A stretch of DNA of 64,000 bases from Halothermothrix sp. (GTDB lineage Bacteria; Bacillota; Halanaerobiia; DY22613): assembly GCA_016841825.1 (NCBI GenBank), contig JAENYK010000010.1, positions 1-64,000 of the forward strand, read 5' to 3'. Positions 27,525 to 37,050 of this stretch are shown piece by piece. Below the pieces are notes generated by a model. That model ran no database searches. It saw nothing but the letters and a program-made list of their open reading frames with translations, and was not told the origin of the DNA. Position numbers and translations under genes: made by a program. How positions within the stretch are numbered: the first letter of the stretch is position 1; every line of letters starts with the position of its first letter.

Positions 27525-29609
27525 CTATTGAACAAAAACCTTAACTTCAACTCCAGAATCTACTCTGGTATAAGGTACAGGAATCTGTTCAGTAATAGTC
27601 CCGGTTGCAGAATATTTAATTTTCAACCCTAATTCTGCCAATAATTCTGCAGCTTCTTTGACAGACATTCCTTTCAGGTCAGGTACGCTAACCTGGTAAC
27701 GACTCATCTCTGACAAACCATCCTGAGCAAAGAGGATTACTGTACTCCTCTGTAACATAACACTACCAGGTTTTGGAACCTGATCAACTACCAGTTCACT
27801 ATCTGACCCTTCTACTCTAACATGAAATCCTTTCTGCTCTAATATCTTACGGGCATCTTCAATTGGTTGATTTCGTAAATCCGGGATCTCAACATTCTTT
27901 GGAGCATAAGGTCCTGTAGGCTGATCTACAACCTCATGTTGTGGAGGTATCTTCAAATGATGCAATGCACTTTGAGCAATCTTCTGGAAAATTGGAGCTG
28001 CTGTCTGAGATCCAAAATAGACCCCACTAGTAATATCGTGAATTACAACCAAAATGACCAGTTTAGGATCGTCAACTGGCACCATTCCGACAAAAGATGA
28101 GTCATAAATCTGTGCCCCATATGCCTGAGCTGTTCCGGTTTTTCCACCAATCTCATATCCCTCAACCTGAGCACTTTGACCTGTACCTTCAGCAACAACA
28201 TTCCCCAAAAGTTGACGTCCTAAACTAGCAGTCTCTTTGGAGATTACCTGTCGAATGGGTTCAACCTTAAAATCTTGAACAATATTGTCCTCATTATCTA
28301 CAACCTTCTTTATCAGCTGAGGTCTGAGCAGGAGACCATCATTAGCTACGGCACTTATAGCAGTTATCAATTGTATAGGCGTCACACTGATACTATGACC
28401 AAAAGCGGTAGTTGCCAATTCCACAGGTCCAACATCTTCAACATTATATTTAATCGCACTTGCTTCACCAGGTAAAGTAATCCCGGTTCGATTATCAAAA
28501 CCGAAAGAATCAATATATTTATAAAGAGCTTCTGCCCCCAGACGCTGACCGACTTGCACAAAGCCAGGGTTGCAGGAGTTCTTAACTACTTCAGCAAATG
28601 TTTGGCTTCCATGCCCACCATCTTTCCAGCAGTGAATCGTCTCACCAGCAACAACGATTGAACCTTTACAGAAAAAATGGTCATTAGGAGTAACTACACC
28701 CTCTTCCAATGCCGCTACAGTAGTGATTACTTTAAATGTAGAACCAGGTTCGTATGTATCGGAAATGGCAATATTGCGCCACAACTTTTGTGAATACCGT
28801 TGAAAATTATTGGGATCATAAGCTGGTCGATTCGCCAGAGCCAGAATCTCTCCCGTCTCTGGATTCATCACAATTACTGTTCCACCCCGGGCATCAATTT
28901 TGGTCAAAGCAGATTCCAACTCTCGTTCTACAATATATTGTATCACAGTATCTATTGTCAGGTATACATTATACCCATCTTGTGGCGGATAATACCTTTT
29001 AGTCCCATCTGGCATCTGTTTATTCATTCCATCTTTTTCCACAGCCACTCTTCCGGGGACTCCATGTAGATAGTGCTCAAGTTTATTCTCTATACCATCT
29101 AAACCTTGACTATCCATTCCCGCAAATCCCAATACATGTGCCGCTAATTCTCCTTTGGGATAATACCGTTTACTCTCTTCAACAAAACTGATACCTGGTA
29201 AATCTAATTTCTTTATTCTGGCTGCCTGTTCGTCAGATACCTTACGTTCGACATACACACTGGCAGCAACCTTGGTTAATCTTTTATAAATCTCTTCTTC
29301 AGAACTGTTTAAAACCAAAGATAATTGATATGCTGTCTCCTGTGGATTTTTAATCTCAGCGGGTACTGCTACCACTGTTTCAGCTGTACCGCTAATAGCT
29401 ATTTCTACACCATTAACATCATAGATGTTACCCCGTTTAGGCTCCACCTTCAACTCCCGCAAGCGTTGTTCTAAGGCTTTTTTTTCAAATTCTTGACTAT
29501 TGACCACTTGAACCCAGATTAACCTAACAAACAATCCAAACATAAGAAAAACCACAACAAGGAAAAGAATTACCATTCTTTTCCTTATGTGTAGTTTCGA
29601 GTACTCCAT
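27525..29609 (-). CDS. spoVD: Class B penicillin-binding protein with PASTA domains (FtsI/SpoVD)
   Basis: A transpeptidase that cross-links septal or spore peptidoglycan with FtsW. One N-terminal transmembrane helix (about residues 11-31), the PBP dimer domain (VEPKRGNIYDVNG...), then active-site motifs STFK in EPGSTFKVIT (near residue 290), SCN in KNSCNPGF and KTGT in GGKTGTAQAYG (near residue 490). Two PASTA domains end the protein (VEIPDLRNQPIEDARKIL and VSVPDLKGMSVKEAAELL), as in SpoVD. No separate ftsI is in the cluster, so it may serve both division and sporulation. Start ATG at 29607-29609 after AAGGGGG. Confidence 0.95.
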   Translation of the reverse strand: MEYSKLHIRKRMVILFLVVVFLMFGLFVRLIWVQVVNSQEFEKKALEQRLRELKVEPKRGNIYDVNGVEIAISGTAETVVAVPAEIKNPQETAYQLSLVLNSSEEEIYKRLTKVAASVYVERKVSDEQAARIKKLDLPGISFVEESKRYYPKGELAAHVLGFAGMDSQGLDGIENKLEHYLHGVPGRVAVEKDGMNKQMPDGTKRYYPPQDGYNVYLTIDTVIQYIVERELESALTKIDARGGTVIVMNPETGEILALANRPAYDPNNFQRYSQKLWRNIAISDTYEPGSTFKVITTVAALEEGVVTPNDHFFCKGSIVVAGETIHCWKDGGHGSQTFAEVVKNSCNPGFVQVGQRLGAEALYKYIDSFGFDNRTGITLPGEASAIKYNVEDVGPVELATTAFGHSISVTPIQLITAISAVANDGLLLRPQLIKKVVDNEDNIVQDFKVEPIRQVISKETASLGRQLLGNVVAEGTGQSAQVEGYEIGGKTGTAQAYGAQIYDSSFVGMVPVDDPKLVILVVIHDITSGVYFGSQTAAPIFQKIAQSALHHLKIPPQHEVVDQPTGPYAPKNVEIPDLRNQPIEDARKILEQKGFHVRVEGSDSELVVDQVPKPGSVMLQRSTVILFAQDGLSEMSRYQVSVPDLKGMSVKEAAELLAELGLKIKYSATGTITEQIPVPYTRVDSGVEVKVFVQ

Positions 29610-29644
29610 CACACGAACCCCCTTTTAATATCATTGAGGGCCAT

Positions 29645-29790
29645 TTAACAACATTTCAGGCGGGAAGTCTCCCAGTTTCTATAGACGGGGGATAAATAAC
29701 TACATAGTGTTTACTTCAATTGAGGTACAAATCCCTTCTGAAGTCGTTAAACCGAAACATTAACAGCCTGCTGTTAATGCGACTTTAATT
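29645..29790 (+). repeat. Structured intergenic repeat, copy 4
   Basis: Fourth copy, between ftsL and the PBP gene, opposite to their direction. Left arm TTAACAACATTTCAGGCGGG pairs with TCCCTTCTGAAGTCGTTAA; the small hairpin is perfect (ATTAACAGC-ct-GCTGTTAAT) and is followed by GCGACTTTAATT. This right edge supplies the last Asn codon and TAA stop of ftsL. Confidence 0.88.
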
Positions 29791-30291
29791 ATCTAAAGTT
29801 CCGGCCTCAACAGATGTTAAATTTTTAAACCAATCGGTCACTCCATGAACAATTAGAGCAAAATTTTTGGAATCAGAAGAAGCCATATTTTCTGTTTTGT
29901 CTATATCCTGATTATCTTTGTTTAAGGTAAGATAATACGGGTCAGTCGCCTGAACCATGTCATAACGGGTCCGAGCCTTCTCTTCTATCTCTTTCAAATT
30001 ATTCTTTTGAGCAATCGTCAATCGCAAATTCTGCTTTTTTATCTCTAATTCCTCCAAAGTCTTTTCACAGCTAGCAATCTGATAGTTCAAAGTAGCAATC
30101 TGAACGTATTGGTATACATAGAAAATAATTATAAGACCTACAAAAAATACAAGACAACCAATCCCAATCGCTTTAAAGACAAAAGGGAATGACCTATTCT
30201 TATGTTTCTTTGTACGTAAGCTATTTTCCTGCTTAGTAAATGAGCCATTTGTACTATATTTATAATATGACTGTCTATTTTCTAATACCAA
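29785..30291 (-). CDS. ftsL: Cell division protein FtsL (septum-formation initiator family)
   Basis: A small bitopic divisome protein with a basic cytoplasmic tail, one transmembrane helix (about residues 40-62) and an extracytoplasmic coiled coil (LNYQIASCEKTLEELEIKKQ...). It occupies the ftsL slot between rsmH and the PBP gene and is presumed to pair with FtsQ. I propose TTG at 30289-30291, since GAGGGGGTG ends six bases before it; the alternative GTG at 30300 overlaps that site. Its C-terminal tail ends in Asn-stop inside repeat copy 4. Confidence 0.85.
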   Translation of the reverse strand: MVLENRQSYYKYSTNGSFTKQENSLRTKKHKNRSFPFVFKAIGIGCLVFFVGLIIIFYVYQYVQIATLNYQIASCEKTLEELEIKKQNLRLTIAQKNNLKEIEEKARTRYDMVQATDPYYLTLNKDNQDIDKTENMASSDSKNFALIVHGVTDWFKNLTSVEAGTLDN

Positions 30292-30343
30292 TGTATTCAC
30301 CCCCTCTAATAATTAGAACTTAACTTAAGTCGCTGATCAAATC

Positions 30344-31279
30344 CTAAAGTTTTTCAGCTACCCGCAACAAAGCACTACGTGCCCTGGGATTCTCCTCCAA
30401 TTCCCGTTTATCAGGCGTAATAGGTTTTCGGGTAATTACCTTTAAGATTGGTTTTACATCACAAACGCAGATGGGTAGATCTTTCGGACAGATACAGTCT
30501 CTCTCTTTATTTTTAAAATACTGTTTGACTATCCGATCTTCTAATGAATGGAATGAGATAACACAGATTCGTCCACCAGGTTTTAAAACTTCAACTGCTG
30601 CCTCTAAAGCCTTTTCTAATACACCTAACTCATCATTAACAGCAATCCGTAAAGCCTGGAATGTACGTTTGGCAGGATGGGGACCAGATCTACGGGCACT
30701 GGCAGGAATGGCAGCTTTGATAACCTGAACTAACTCTTCTGTAGTTTCAATAGGTTTAGATTCCCGTTCCCTCACAATAAACTGAGCAATTCTACTGGCC
30801 CACTTCTCTTCACCATAATTTTTGAGTATCCTGGCCAGATCACTTTCTGTCCAAAAATTAACGACATGTCTAGCTGTCATCTTCTGCCTCTGATCCATCC
30901 TCATATCCAATTCTGCATCTGCCTGATAACTAAAACCTCTCTTTTCATCATCAACTTGCTGTGAAGAAAATCCTAGATCTAGCATGATTCCATCTACCTC
31001 TTCAATACCACGATAGTACAAAATTCTTTTTAAATTTTTAAAATTATCTCGAACCAGGGTTACACGATCTATATACGCACTAAGCCTGTCCTCCCCTGCT
31101 TTTATCGCCTGCTTATCCTGATCAATTCCGATAAGCCGACCAGCCGGACCTAGTCTTTTGGCAATCTCAAGTGAATGTCCCGCCCCTCCCAGAGTACAGT
31201 CCACATAAATACCATCAGGATTAATATTCAAGTGATGAATCGTTTCCGCTAATAAAACTGAAATATGTGCATAATCCAT
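30344..31279 (-). CDS. rsmH: 16S rRNA (cytosine1402-N4)-methyltransferase RsmH
   Basis: Methylates C1402 of 16S rRNA. SAM-binding [34 protein letters not shown], the [19 protein letters not shown] segment and [18 protein letters not shown] are all present. I start at the ATG at 31277-31279 ([10 protein letters not shown]) with AGAGGTGA upstream. About 311 residues. It follows mraZ by 15 bp, the conserved head of the dcw cluster. Confidence 0.98.
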   Translation of the reverse strand: MDYAHISVLLAETIHHLNINPDGIYVDCTLGGAGHSLEIAKRLGPAGRLIGIDQDKQAIKAGEDRLSAYIDRVTLVRDNFKNLKRILYYRGIEEVDGIMLDLGFSSQQVDDEKRGFSYQADAELDMRMDQRQKMTARHVVNFWTESDLARILKNYGEEKWASRIAQFIVRERESKPIETTEELVQVIKAAIPASARRSGPHPAKRTFQALRIAVNDELGVLEKALEAAVEVLKPGGRICVISFHSLEDRIVKQYFKNKERDCICPKDLPICVCDVKPILKVITRKPITPDKRELEENPRARSALLRVAEKL

Positions 31280-31294
31280 TATCTTCACCTCTGA

Positions 31295-31726
31295 TTAGAT
31301 ACCTAGTTTTTCCATAGTTTCGGCAATCTCTTCATAAGAATCAGCAGTTTCAGCTAGATAATGATCCCATCTATCTTTACTCCAGAGTTCTATCCGATTT
31401 AAAACGCCGCTGATCACTACATCTTTCTCCAAAGCAGCATATTCACGCAAATTCTGAGGGAGACTTATCCGTCCCGATTTGTCCAATTCACATTCGGTAG
31501 CACCGGAAAAGAAAAAACGGACAAAGGCACGGGCATCTTTACTGGTCATTGGGAGAGACTTTAATTTCTCTTCTAGGATGCACCATTCCTGTTGTGGGTA
31601 TACGAAAAGGCAATTATCCAGGCCCCGGGTTACTACAAAAGGTTCATCAAGTAACTCTCTAAATTTGGCGGGCATAATTAGCCTTCCTTTATCATCCAAC
31701 GAATGTTGATATTCACCCATAAACAT
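31295..31726 (-). CDS. mraZ: Transcriptional regulator MraZ
   Basis: An AbrB-like double SpoVT domain protein that forms ring oligomers and controls the dcw operon. Both half-motifs are visible: [20 protein letters not shown] and [19 protein letters not shown]. 143 residues. It is the first gene of the cluster and has GTGGG-type repeats in front of it. Confidence 0.97.
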   Translation of the reverse strand: MFMGEYQHSLDDKGRLIMPAKFRELLDEPFVVTRGLDNCLFVYPQQEWCILEEKLKSLPMTSKDARAFVRFFFSGATECELDKSGRISLPQNLREYAALEKDVVISGVLNRIELWSKDRWDHYLAETADSYEEIAETMEKLGI

Positions 31727-31744
31727 GGCACATCCACCTCCTAT

Positions 31745-31790
31745 CCACTAATCTCCCACTATCACACCCAAACGCCCCACTTTCCCCCAC
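31745..31790 (-). promoter_or_regulatory. MraZ-binding repeats upstream of mraZ
   Basis: On the minus strand GTGGG/TGGGT motifs recur with a 10-11-bp period (31786-31790, 31776-31780, 31766-31770, 31755-31759, with a weaker GTGG at 31745-31748). Known MraZ operators are TGGGN direct repeats separated by 5 bp, so MraZ autoregulation is likely. The -35/-10 is not clear; TAGAAT or TATAGT beyond 31790 are candidates. Confidence 0.75.
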
Positions 31791-31932
31791 TTAATCACTA
31801 TATTCTATGTAAGTCGTAAATTTCCTTTGTCTTTTTGAAATAAATTACAAAAAAAATTCGGTAATGGGTCACTTTTTTTCTCCCTTTACATATGATAATA
31901 AAGAGAGACCACTCATCAGGGGGGTAGAGCAT

Positions 31933-32073
31933 ATGAAAATCGATTTTTTGTATACCTGGACCAAAAATAAAGATTCCCAGAATGAATACATGAAAAGCTT
32001 TTGTGGTGGTTTTCGATTGCCTAATTTTTGTAAATTCCTTCTGGTTTTTATTCCACGCAGTAGAAAAGCGTAA
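31933..32073 (+). CDS. Possible small protein, unknown
   Basis: A 46-codon plus-strand ORF starting MKIDFLYTWTKNKDSQNEYM, with AGGGGGG eight bases before the ATG. The C-terminal half is hydrophobic and basic (LLVFIPRSRKA). A second ORF overlaps it in another frame to 32197, and a 35-codon GTG ORF with AAGGAG follows at about 32289-32396. I recognise none; the stretch may be one decayed short gene. Confidence 0.3.
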   Translation: MKIDFLYTWTKNKDSQNEYMKSFCGGFRLPNFCKFLLVFIPRSRKA

Positions 32074-32115
32074 TCAGGTGTGGTTTAAAACATGGTCAGG
32101 TAAAAATCCCGAAAA

Positions 32116-32240
32116 TAAAAGAGGGTTGATAGAACTCAAAACACTTCTGGTTGGGTACATAATTTCCATGTTGGCGGAAAAGTTTATTTCTTGCTAAAAA
32201 TGCTAACCAGATAATGTAAAGGTTATCAAACCCTCTTTTA
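32116..32240. repeat. Inverted repeat pair flanking 92 bp
   Basis: TAAAAGAGGGTTGATA at 32116-32131 and TATCAAACCCTCTTTTA at 32224-32240 are complementary apart from one extra base. They lie in the 700-bp gap between mraZ and dinB. They could be the ends of a small mobile element or form a long hairpin. Confidence 0.6.
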
Positions 32241-32426
32241 TAGTGGATTTCTATTCCGGGGATGGACAGGTTAAGGAGAGATGAATCGGTGAATACTGAT
32301 TATATGGAAATAAGGTCAACGTCGATAGATAAGAGATTATTTGAAACACCTGACGTCTTTACCATAACTTCCTCGCGTAAATTAATGGAGAACTAACATT
32401 TTTAATAGGTAATTTTGCTAATATGA

Positions 32427-33701
32427 TTATTTTGTCTGCTCACGATTAGTTTTTTTCGCTTTATCTTTTGTAGTATCTTGCTCTTTCTCTTTTAAATTAA
32501 TTAATCTGGCCCGCATTACTGCATCTTCGCCAAAACGGTCTTTCAAACCATCCATAATGCCCGATAAGCGGTCAGAGTGAAGATCAATCTCTTCCTGAAA
32601 AAGAGAGATCTGTTGAACACTATCATCAGATAAATTGGATACACTTAGACCAATCAAACGAAAAGATTTATTATATAAATCCGTATTTCGTAACAGATCC
32701 AGACCTACTTCATATAAAGTCTGACTGGAATTGGTAGTTTGAGACAAAGTCTTACTTCTGGTTATGGTTTTAAAGTTAGAATATCTGAGCTTAATACTGA
32801 TAGTTCTACCAGAAACATCGGCTTTCCTCAGTCTTCTTCCTACCTGTTCAGCCAATTCCAGGAAAGTGGTCTCTAAAAAATCAATATTATTAGTATCTTC
32901 TTTAAAAGTAACCTCATTACCTATCGACTTCGCCTCCTGATGAGTCTCAACTTTTCGATTATCAATACCATGAGCCAGTCGATGCAGATCTGGACCCATC
33001 TTACCCAAATTACTCTCCAGAATAGCTACATCTAACTTTGCTAACATCCCGATGGTTTTGATTCCTTTAGAAATCAAATACTCTGCCGTCTTCTCACCAA
33101 CTCCCCAGAGTCGAGTGATCGGTAAAGGCCAGAGAATTTCCCGAACTTTATCTCTGGTAATTATTGTAAAACCATCAGGTTTGTTAAGATCCGAAGCCAG
33201 TTTAGCCAGAAACTTGTTGGGAGCTATTCCGACAGATGCTGTCAGATCAAGCTGGCGTTGTATCTCCTCTTTGATCTTAATCCCAATCTCTACTGAATTT
33301 CCAAATAACCGCTCGCAGCCATGCACATCTAAAAATGCTTCGTCCACAGATAATGGTTCAACAACTGGCGTAAAATTACGAAATATCTTCCTGATCTCTT
33401 TGGAAACAGAATTATATTTACGATGATCTCCAGGTAAATAGATACCATGAGGACACCGTCTATAAGCTTCCCGTAAAGGCATGGCTGAATGGACACCATA
33501 TTTGCGTGCTTCATAAGAACAGGTAGAGACCACTCCCCGGGAAGTAGGATCAGATCCTCCAATGATTACTGGTTTCCCCTTTAACTCAGGATTATCCCTC
33601 TGCTCAACTGCAGCAAAAAAAGCGTCCATATCCACATGGATAATGGAACAATCTTCTATCCCCTGTGTACTAAGTAATTCCCTACATCTTGATTCTTCCA
33701 T
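32427..33701 (-). CDS. dinB: DNA polymerase IV (Y family)
   Basis: An error-prone translesion polymerase. Catalytic motifs: IIHVDMDAFFAAVEQRDNPEL and PLSVDEAFLDVHG; helix-hairpin-helix WGVGEKTAEYLISKGI; little-finger domain; a beta-clamp-binding QQISLF near residue 380; a charged tail. I prefer the ATG at 33699-33701 (MEESRCREL), preceded by AGGGTGA, to the ATG at 33716, which has no ribosome-binding site. It appears to be a monocistronic gene downstream of nothing obvious; no LexA box was identified. Confidence 0.95.
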   Translation of the reverse strand: MEESRCRELLSTQGIEDCSIIHVDMDAFFAAVEQRDNPELKGKPVIIGGSDPTSRGVVSTCSYEARKYGVHSAMPLREAYRRCPHGIYLPGDHRKYNSVSKEIRKIFRNFTPVVEPLSVDEAFLDVHGCERLFGNSVEIGIKIKEEIQRQLDLTASVGIAPNKFLAKLASDLNKPDGFTIITRDKVREILWPLPITRLWGVGEKTAEYLISKGIKTIGMLAKLDVAILESNLGKMGPDLHRLAHGIDNRKVETHQEAKSIGNEVTFKEDTNNIDFLETTFLELAEQVGRRLRKADVSGRTISIKLRYSNFKTITRSKTLSQTTNSSQTLYEVGLDLLRNTDLYNKSFRLIGLSVSNLSDDSVQQISLFQEEIDLHSDRLSGIMDGLKDRFGEDAVMRARLINLKEKEQDTTKDKAKKTNREQTK

Positions 33702-33850
33702 AGCCTTCACCCTCATTTATCAGGTCTTACTTTAATTCTAGCACATATGTTCGGCGGGTGCAAGAAAAAATTAACCTCTCGACAGCTTCTTATATTTTCC
33801 AGAAAATTATCCACAAATCTACAAAATATTCCTTTCTAAACCATTGAATA

Positions 33851-33872
33851 AGCCATGTCAAAAGACACGGCT
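33851..33872 (-). terminator. Hairpin after the S8 protease gene
   Basis: AGCCGTGTC-tttt-GACATGGCT (one G-U pair) immediately beyond the stop of the protease gene. The following T-run is poor, so it may be a weak terminator or a 3' end stabiliser. Confidence 0.5.
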
Positions 33873-33877
33873 CACGA

Positions 33878-36800
33878 TTAATATCTAACCAGATCGACAA
33901 ATAAATTACACTTTAAAGACCTGGTCTGACTTCCCTCATATACTTGTACCCGTATATAATAAGTTCCCGGATACAGATAGGTAGCAATTCGGGCATATTG
34001 GTTTAAATCATCGTCATTATAATCGATCTCATTCATTTCCGCATCATACAAATACAGAATAGTATCACAGTCTTCCTGATATTTGGTAGTATAGATGTCA
34101 TAATTACCCTCTTCTAAAAGATCCAGTTCAATCGCCTCAGTCTCCCCATCTGCCTCATCAATCACCATCTCCAAAATATTCTCCCGAACAGATCCTCCGG
34201 CATCGGAAGCAACAGTAAATGTAAAGCTACCATTTAGCGAAGTGCCATCCTGACCAGAAAAGGATGTCGCTCCCGAGTAATCGGAGTATTTTTTGCTGGC
34301 CTGTGCATCATAAATGTTCCAACTGTATTCATGCCCAGGGATTAAATCTTCTCCGGTGTACACCTTGTTAATCTTATTACGAACCATAGATGTCCAGATC
34401 ATTGCAGGATTTGTAATTCCTTCTAAGACAAGAAAAAAGCTCTTTTGATCATGTTCCACAAGATCATGTGACCAGAGAAAACTTGGAGTCACACTATCAT
34501 TTATTCCTCCATTAGTAGGGCTTTCCAGGCTTACATTAAAAACATCTAATGGTTCTGTCCAGATCGAATCGGAGAATTCACCGATGCCAGAACTATTATA
34601 TGCGGCAACTTTATAGTAATAGCGCTGGCCCAATTGTAAGCTACCATCATAGTCAATATAGTTGGGTAAAGATACATCCGCAATCTGATAGTAGGGTCCT
34701 GCAAAAGACGTACTTCTATATATCTTATATCCAGTCGCCTCAAGCCGCACTCCCCATTTCAGGTCTATCAGTATTGTTGCATCATCAGGAGCAGATCTAA
34801 CATCATATTCTTCTCCGGCTATCTCCAGAGTGGACACATCTTTGCTAACTCCCAACCTATAATAAAGATTTTCCATAGTCTGTCTATAGATTCCCAGACT
34901 CTCCCCATAAGTCATCGCCCAACAGTTATTAATCAAAACTTTTGCCGGAACTTGACCAGATTCCTGAGTATTATCTATCACTACTGGAATAGTCCATTGA
35001 GCTACGTTATTGTTGGTATCATAGGCCATTATATCAACATAACTCTGTCCATTACCTTTCTTAGTGGTATTTAAACTAAAATCTAATTGATTTACAGCCA
35101 CTGCCTGATGATCAAAAGTTGTCCCCAGATGTCCAAAGCGTACTTCGATGGTCTGAATATCCAACTCGCCAGTCACTTCAATAGATGTATCGACAGTTCC
35201 TGAAAGAGTATCATTAATACTTATTCCGGTTACTGTAATAGTCGGTGGATTAGCAGCAATTGCCGGGTCCTGAGCAGGTGGTTGAAGAATTGTAATAGAT
35301 TTAATTCGATTTTCTTCAATTACTATACTCTGATATCTGGATGCTCCAAAACCGGCATTTTCTACAAGAACAGTGTACTTATCAGCAGCCAGACTGATGG
35401 TAAAATGCCCATTGTCATCGGTAATCGTATTGAATACAGATCCTGTGGTCTCACTAGTGATAGTCAGGGTTGCACCACTAACTCCAGTTCCACCTCTGGA
35501 ATCAACCACATATCCCTCCAGAGCCGTTGGCAAGAGAGGAGCAATATCGGAAAAATCAACCCGGGTAAGATTACCAACATTAATCACTACATTGGCCTGT
35601 TCAACTATCGTTCCATAAGCATTAACTCTAACCAGATAGGTTCCAGAGTCAATATTGTGCATAATGATCGTTCCGGTTCCATCTGTATGTAGATTTCTAA
35701 TTACATTTTTTTGCTGATCTAAAAGCATTACCTCAGCCCCGGACAAGGGCTCCCCATAATAAGTAACCGAGACTGCAAGACTTCCATATTTGTCTGTAGC
35801 ATCATTGTTCAAAAAACGTACCAGATCGATAATTCCATAACCACTATTCTCATCATAGCCATATGAACCGATATCTAAAGCGGTCTTTTCTAAACGAGAT
35901 TTAATCTGTGAATAATTTAGCTCAGCAGAATGTTCACCCAAAAGCAATGCTATAGCTCCAGTTACATGGGGAGTAGCCATGGAAGTTCCATTATATATAT
36001 CGTAAGACCCCATTTCTACAGGAACCGAAGAATAAATATTCTCCCCGGGTGCTGAGACCGAAATATGTGATCCTTTAGTTGAAAACGAACTAACTTCCTG
36101 GCGACCATTGGTTGCCCCGACCGCAATAACTCCTGTGCATCCACCGGGATAAAGAACCTCGTTTTTCCCTGTATTACCCATAGCTGCCACTACCACCACA
36201 TTATTAACAACCGCCACGTTAATTGCATCTTGCAATGCCTGAGAATAGCCCTTTCCTCCCAGACTCATATTTATAATGTCTGCACCGTTATCTACAGCCC
36301 AGAGAATTCCCCTGGCAACATCATAATCTGTACCACCTTCTGAAGTCAAAACTCTCACAGGTAGAATTGTACTTTTTGGAGCGATTCCCACTATTTTTGC
36401 ACTATTTAGATTGGCAGCCGCGATTCCAGCAACATGAGTACCATGTCCGACATCATCGAAGGCAGCATCAAAACTTATTTCATCAGAAAAAACATTATAA
36501 CCAGGGGAAACTCTTCCGACAAATTCTGGATGAGTATAGTCTACCCCTGTATCGAGGATAGCTATCACTACCCCTTCTCCCTGCTTTGGTGCCAACTCAA
36601 GAGCTTCATCAAGCCCAATACTCATTGGCCCCCACTGCCTGTTATAATATTCCTGATCTTGAATCTGAATCAGTGGTTGGTAAATATAAACAGGTTCTAC
36701 ATATGTAAAATGGGGATTAGCTTTGAAAAATTTGATGGTTTTATTTAGACTACCTTTTATTGATACATCTAGATTCACTTTGTAAACCTGTAACTTATCA

Positions 36801-37030
36801 AGGTAGTCAACTATTTCACCAGAAAAATTATTTAAGACCTTTTTCAACTCTTCAGAATTAGTAGTTTTAATTAAAAGTTGACCGGGAATATGCCTGGCAA
36901 ACATACTATCTTCAGCTGGCTGACCACCAGGTTTTATCTCTTTTTTAAATCCGGAAAACAGACCACATCCTGAAATTAACATGGCAAGAATCACCAAACT
37001 TACTAGCAAAAATATTTTTCGTTTATTCAT
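33878..37030 (-). CDS. Secreted subtilisin-like (S8) lipoprotein protease with accessory domains
   Basis: A 1,050-residue protease. A lipoprotein signal ends LAMLISGC, so it is probably anchored to a membrane by the Cys. An N-terminal prodomain (HIPGQLLIKTTNSEELKKVL) precedes the catalytic triad: Asp in AILDTGVDYTHPE (near residue 157), His in GHGTHVAGIAA (near 200), Ser in NGTSMATPHVTGA (near 353). Then come carboxypeptidase-regulatory-like modules (GSLAVSVTYYGEPLSGAEV; GYVVDSRGGTGVSGATLT), a fibronectin-III-like module (GYKIYRSTSFAGPYYQIA) and a C-terminal PPC-like domain (GTYYIRVQVYE). Start ATG at 37028-37030 after GGAGGTG. It follows the next lipoprotein gene closely and shares domains with it. 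Confidence 0.92.
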   Translation of the reverse strand: MNKRKIFLLVSLVILAMLISGCGLFSGFKKEIKPGGQPAEDSMFARHIPGQLLIKTTNSEELKKVLNNFSGEIVDYLDKLQVYKVNLDVSIKGSLNKTIKFFKANPHFTYVEPVYIYQPLIQIQDQEYYNRQWGPMSIGLDEALELAPKQGEGVVIAILDTGVDYTHPEFVGRVSPGYNVFSDEISFDAAFDDVGHGTHVAGIAAANLNSAKIVGIAPKSTILPVRVLTSEGGTDYDVARGILWAVDNGADIINMSLGGKGYSQALQDAINVAVVNNVVVVAAMGNTGKNEVLYPGGCTGVIAVGATNGRQEVSSFSTKGSHISVSAPGENIYSSVPVEMGSYDIYNGTSMATPHVTGAIALLLGEHSAELNYSQIKSRLEKTALDIGSYGYDENSGYGIIDLVRFLNNDATDKYGSLAVSVTYYGEPLSGAEVMLLDQQKNVIRNLHTDGTGTIIMHNIDSGTYLVRVNAYGTIVEQANVVINVGNLTRVDFSDIAPLLPTALEGYVVDSRGGTGVSGATLTITSETTGSVFNTITDDNGHFTISLAADKYTVLVENAGFGASRYQSIVIEENRIKSITILQPPAQDPAIAANPPTITVTGISINDTLSGTVDTSIEVTGELDIQTIEVRFGHLGTTFDHQAVAVNQLDFSLNTTKKGNGQSYVDIMAYDTNNNVAQWTIPVVIDNTQESGQVPAKVLINNCWAMTYGESLGIYRQTMENLYYRLGVSKDVSTLEIAGEEYDVRSAPDDATILIDLKWGVRLEATGYKIYRSTSFAGPYYQIADVSLPNYIDYDGSLQLGQRYYYKVAAYNSSGIGEFSDSIWTEPLDVFNVSLESPTNGGINDSVTPSFLWSHDLVEHDQKSFFLVLEGITNPAMIWTSMVRNKINKVYTGEDLIPGHEYSWNIYDAQASKKYSDYSGATSFSGQDGTSLNGSFTFTVASDAGGSVRENILEMVIDEADGETEAIELDLLEEGNYDIYTTKYQEDCDTILYLYDAEMNEIDYNDDDLNQYARIATYLYPGTYYIRVQVYEGSQTRSLKCNLFVDLVRY

Positions 37031-37050
37031 TTTGCATCCCACCTCCTTTT

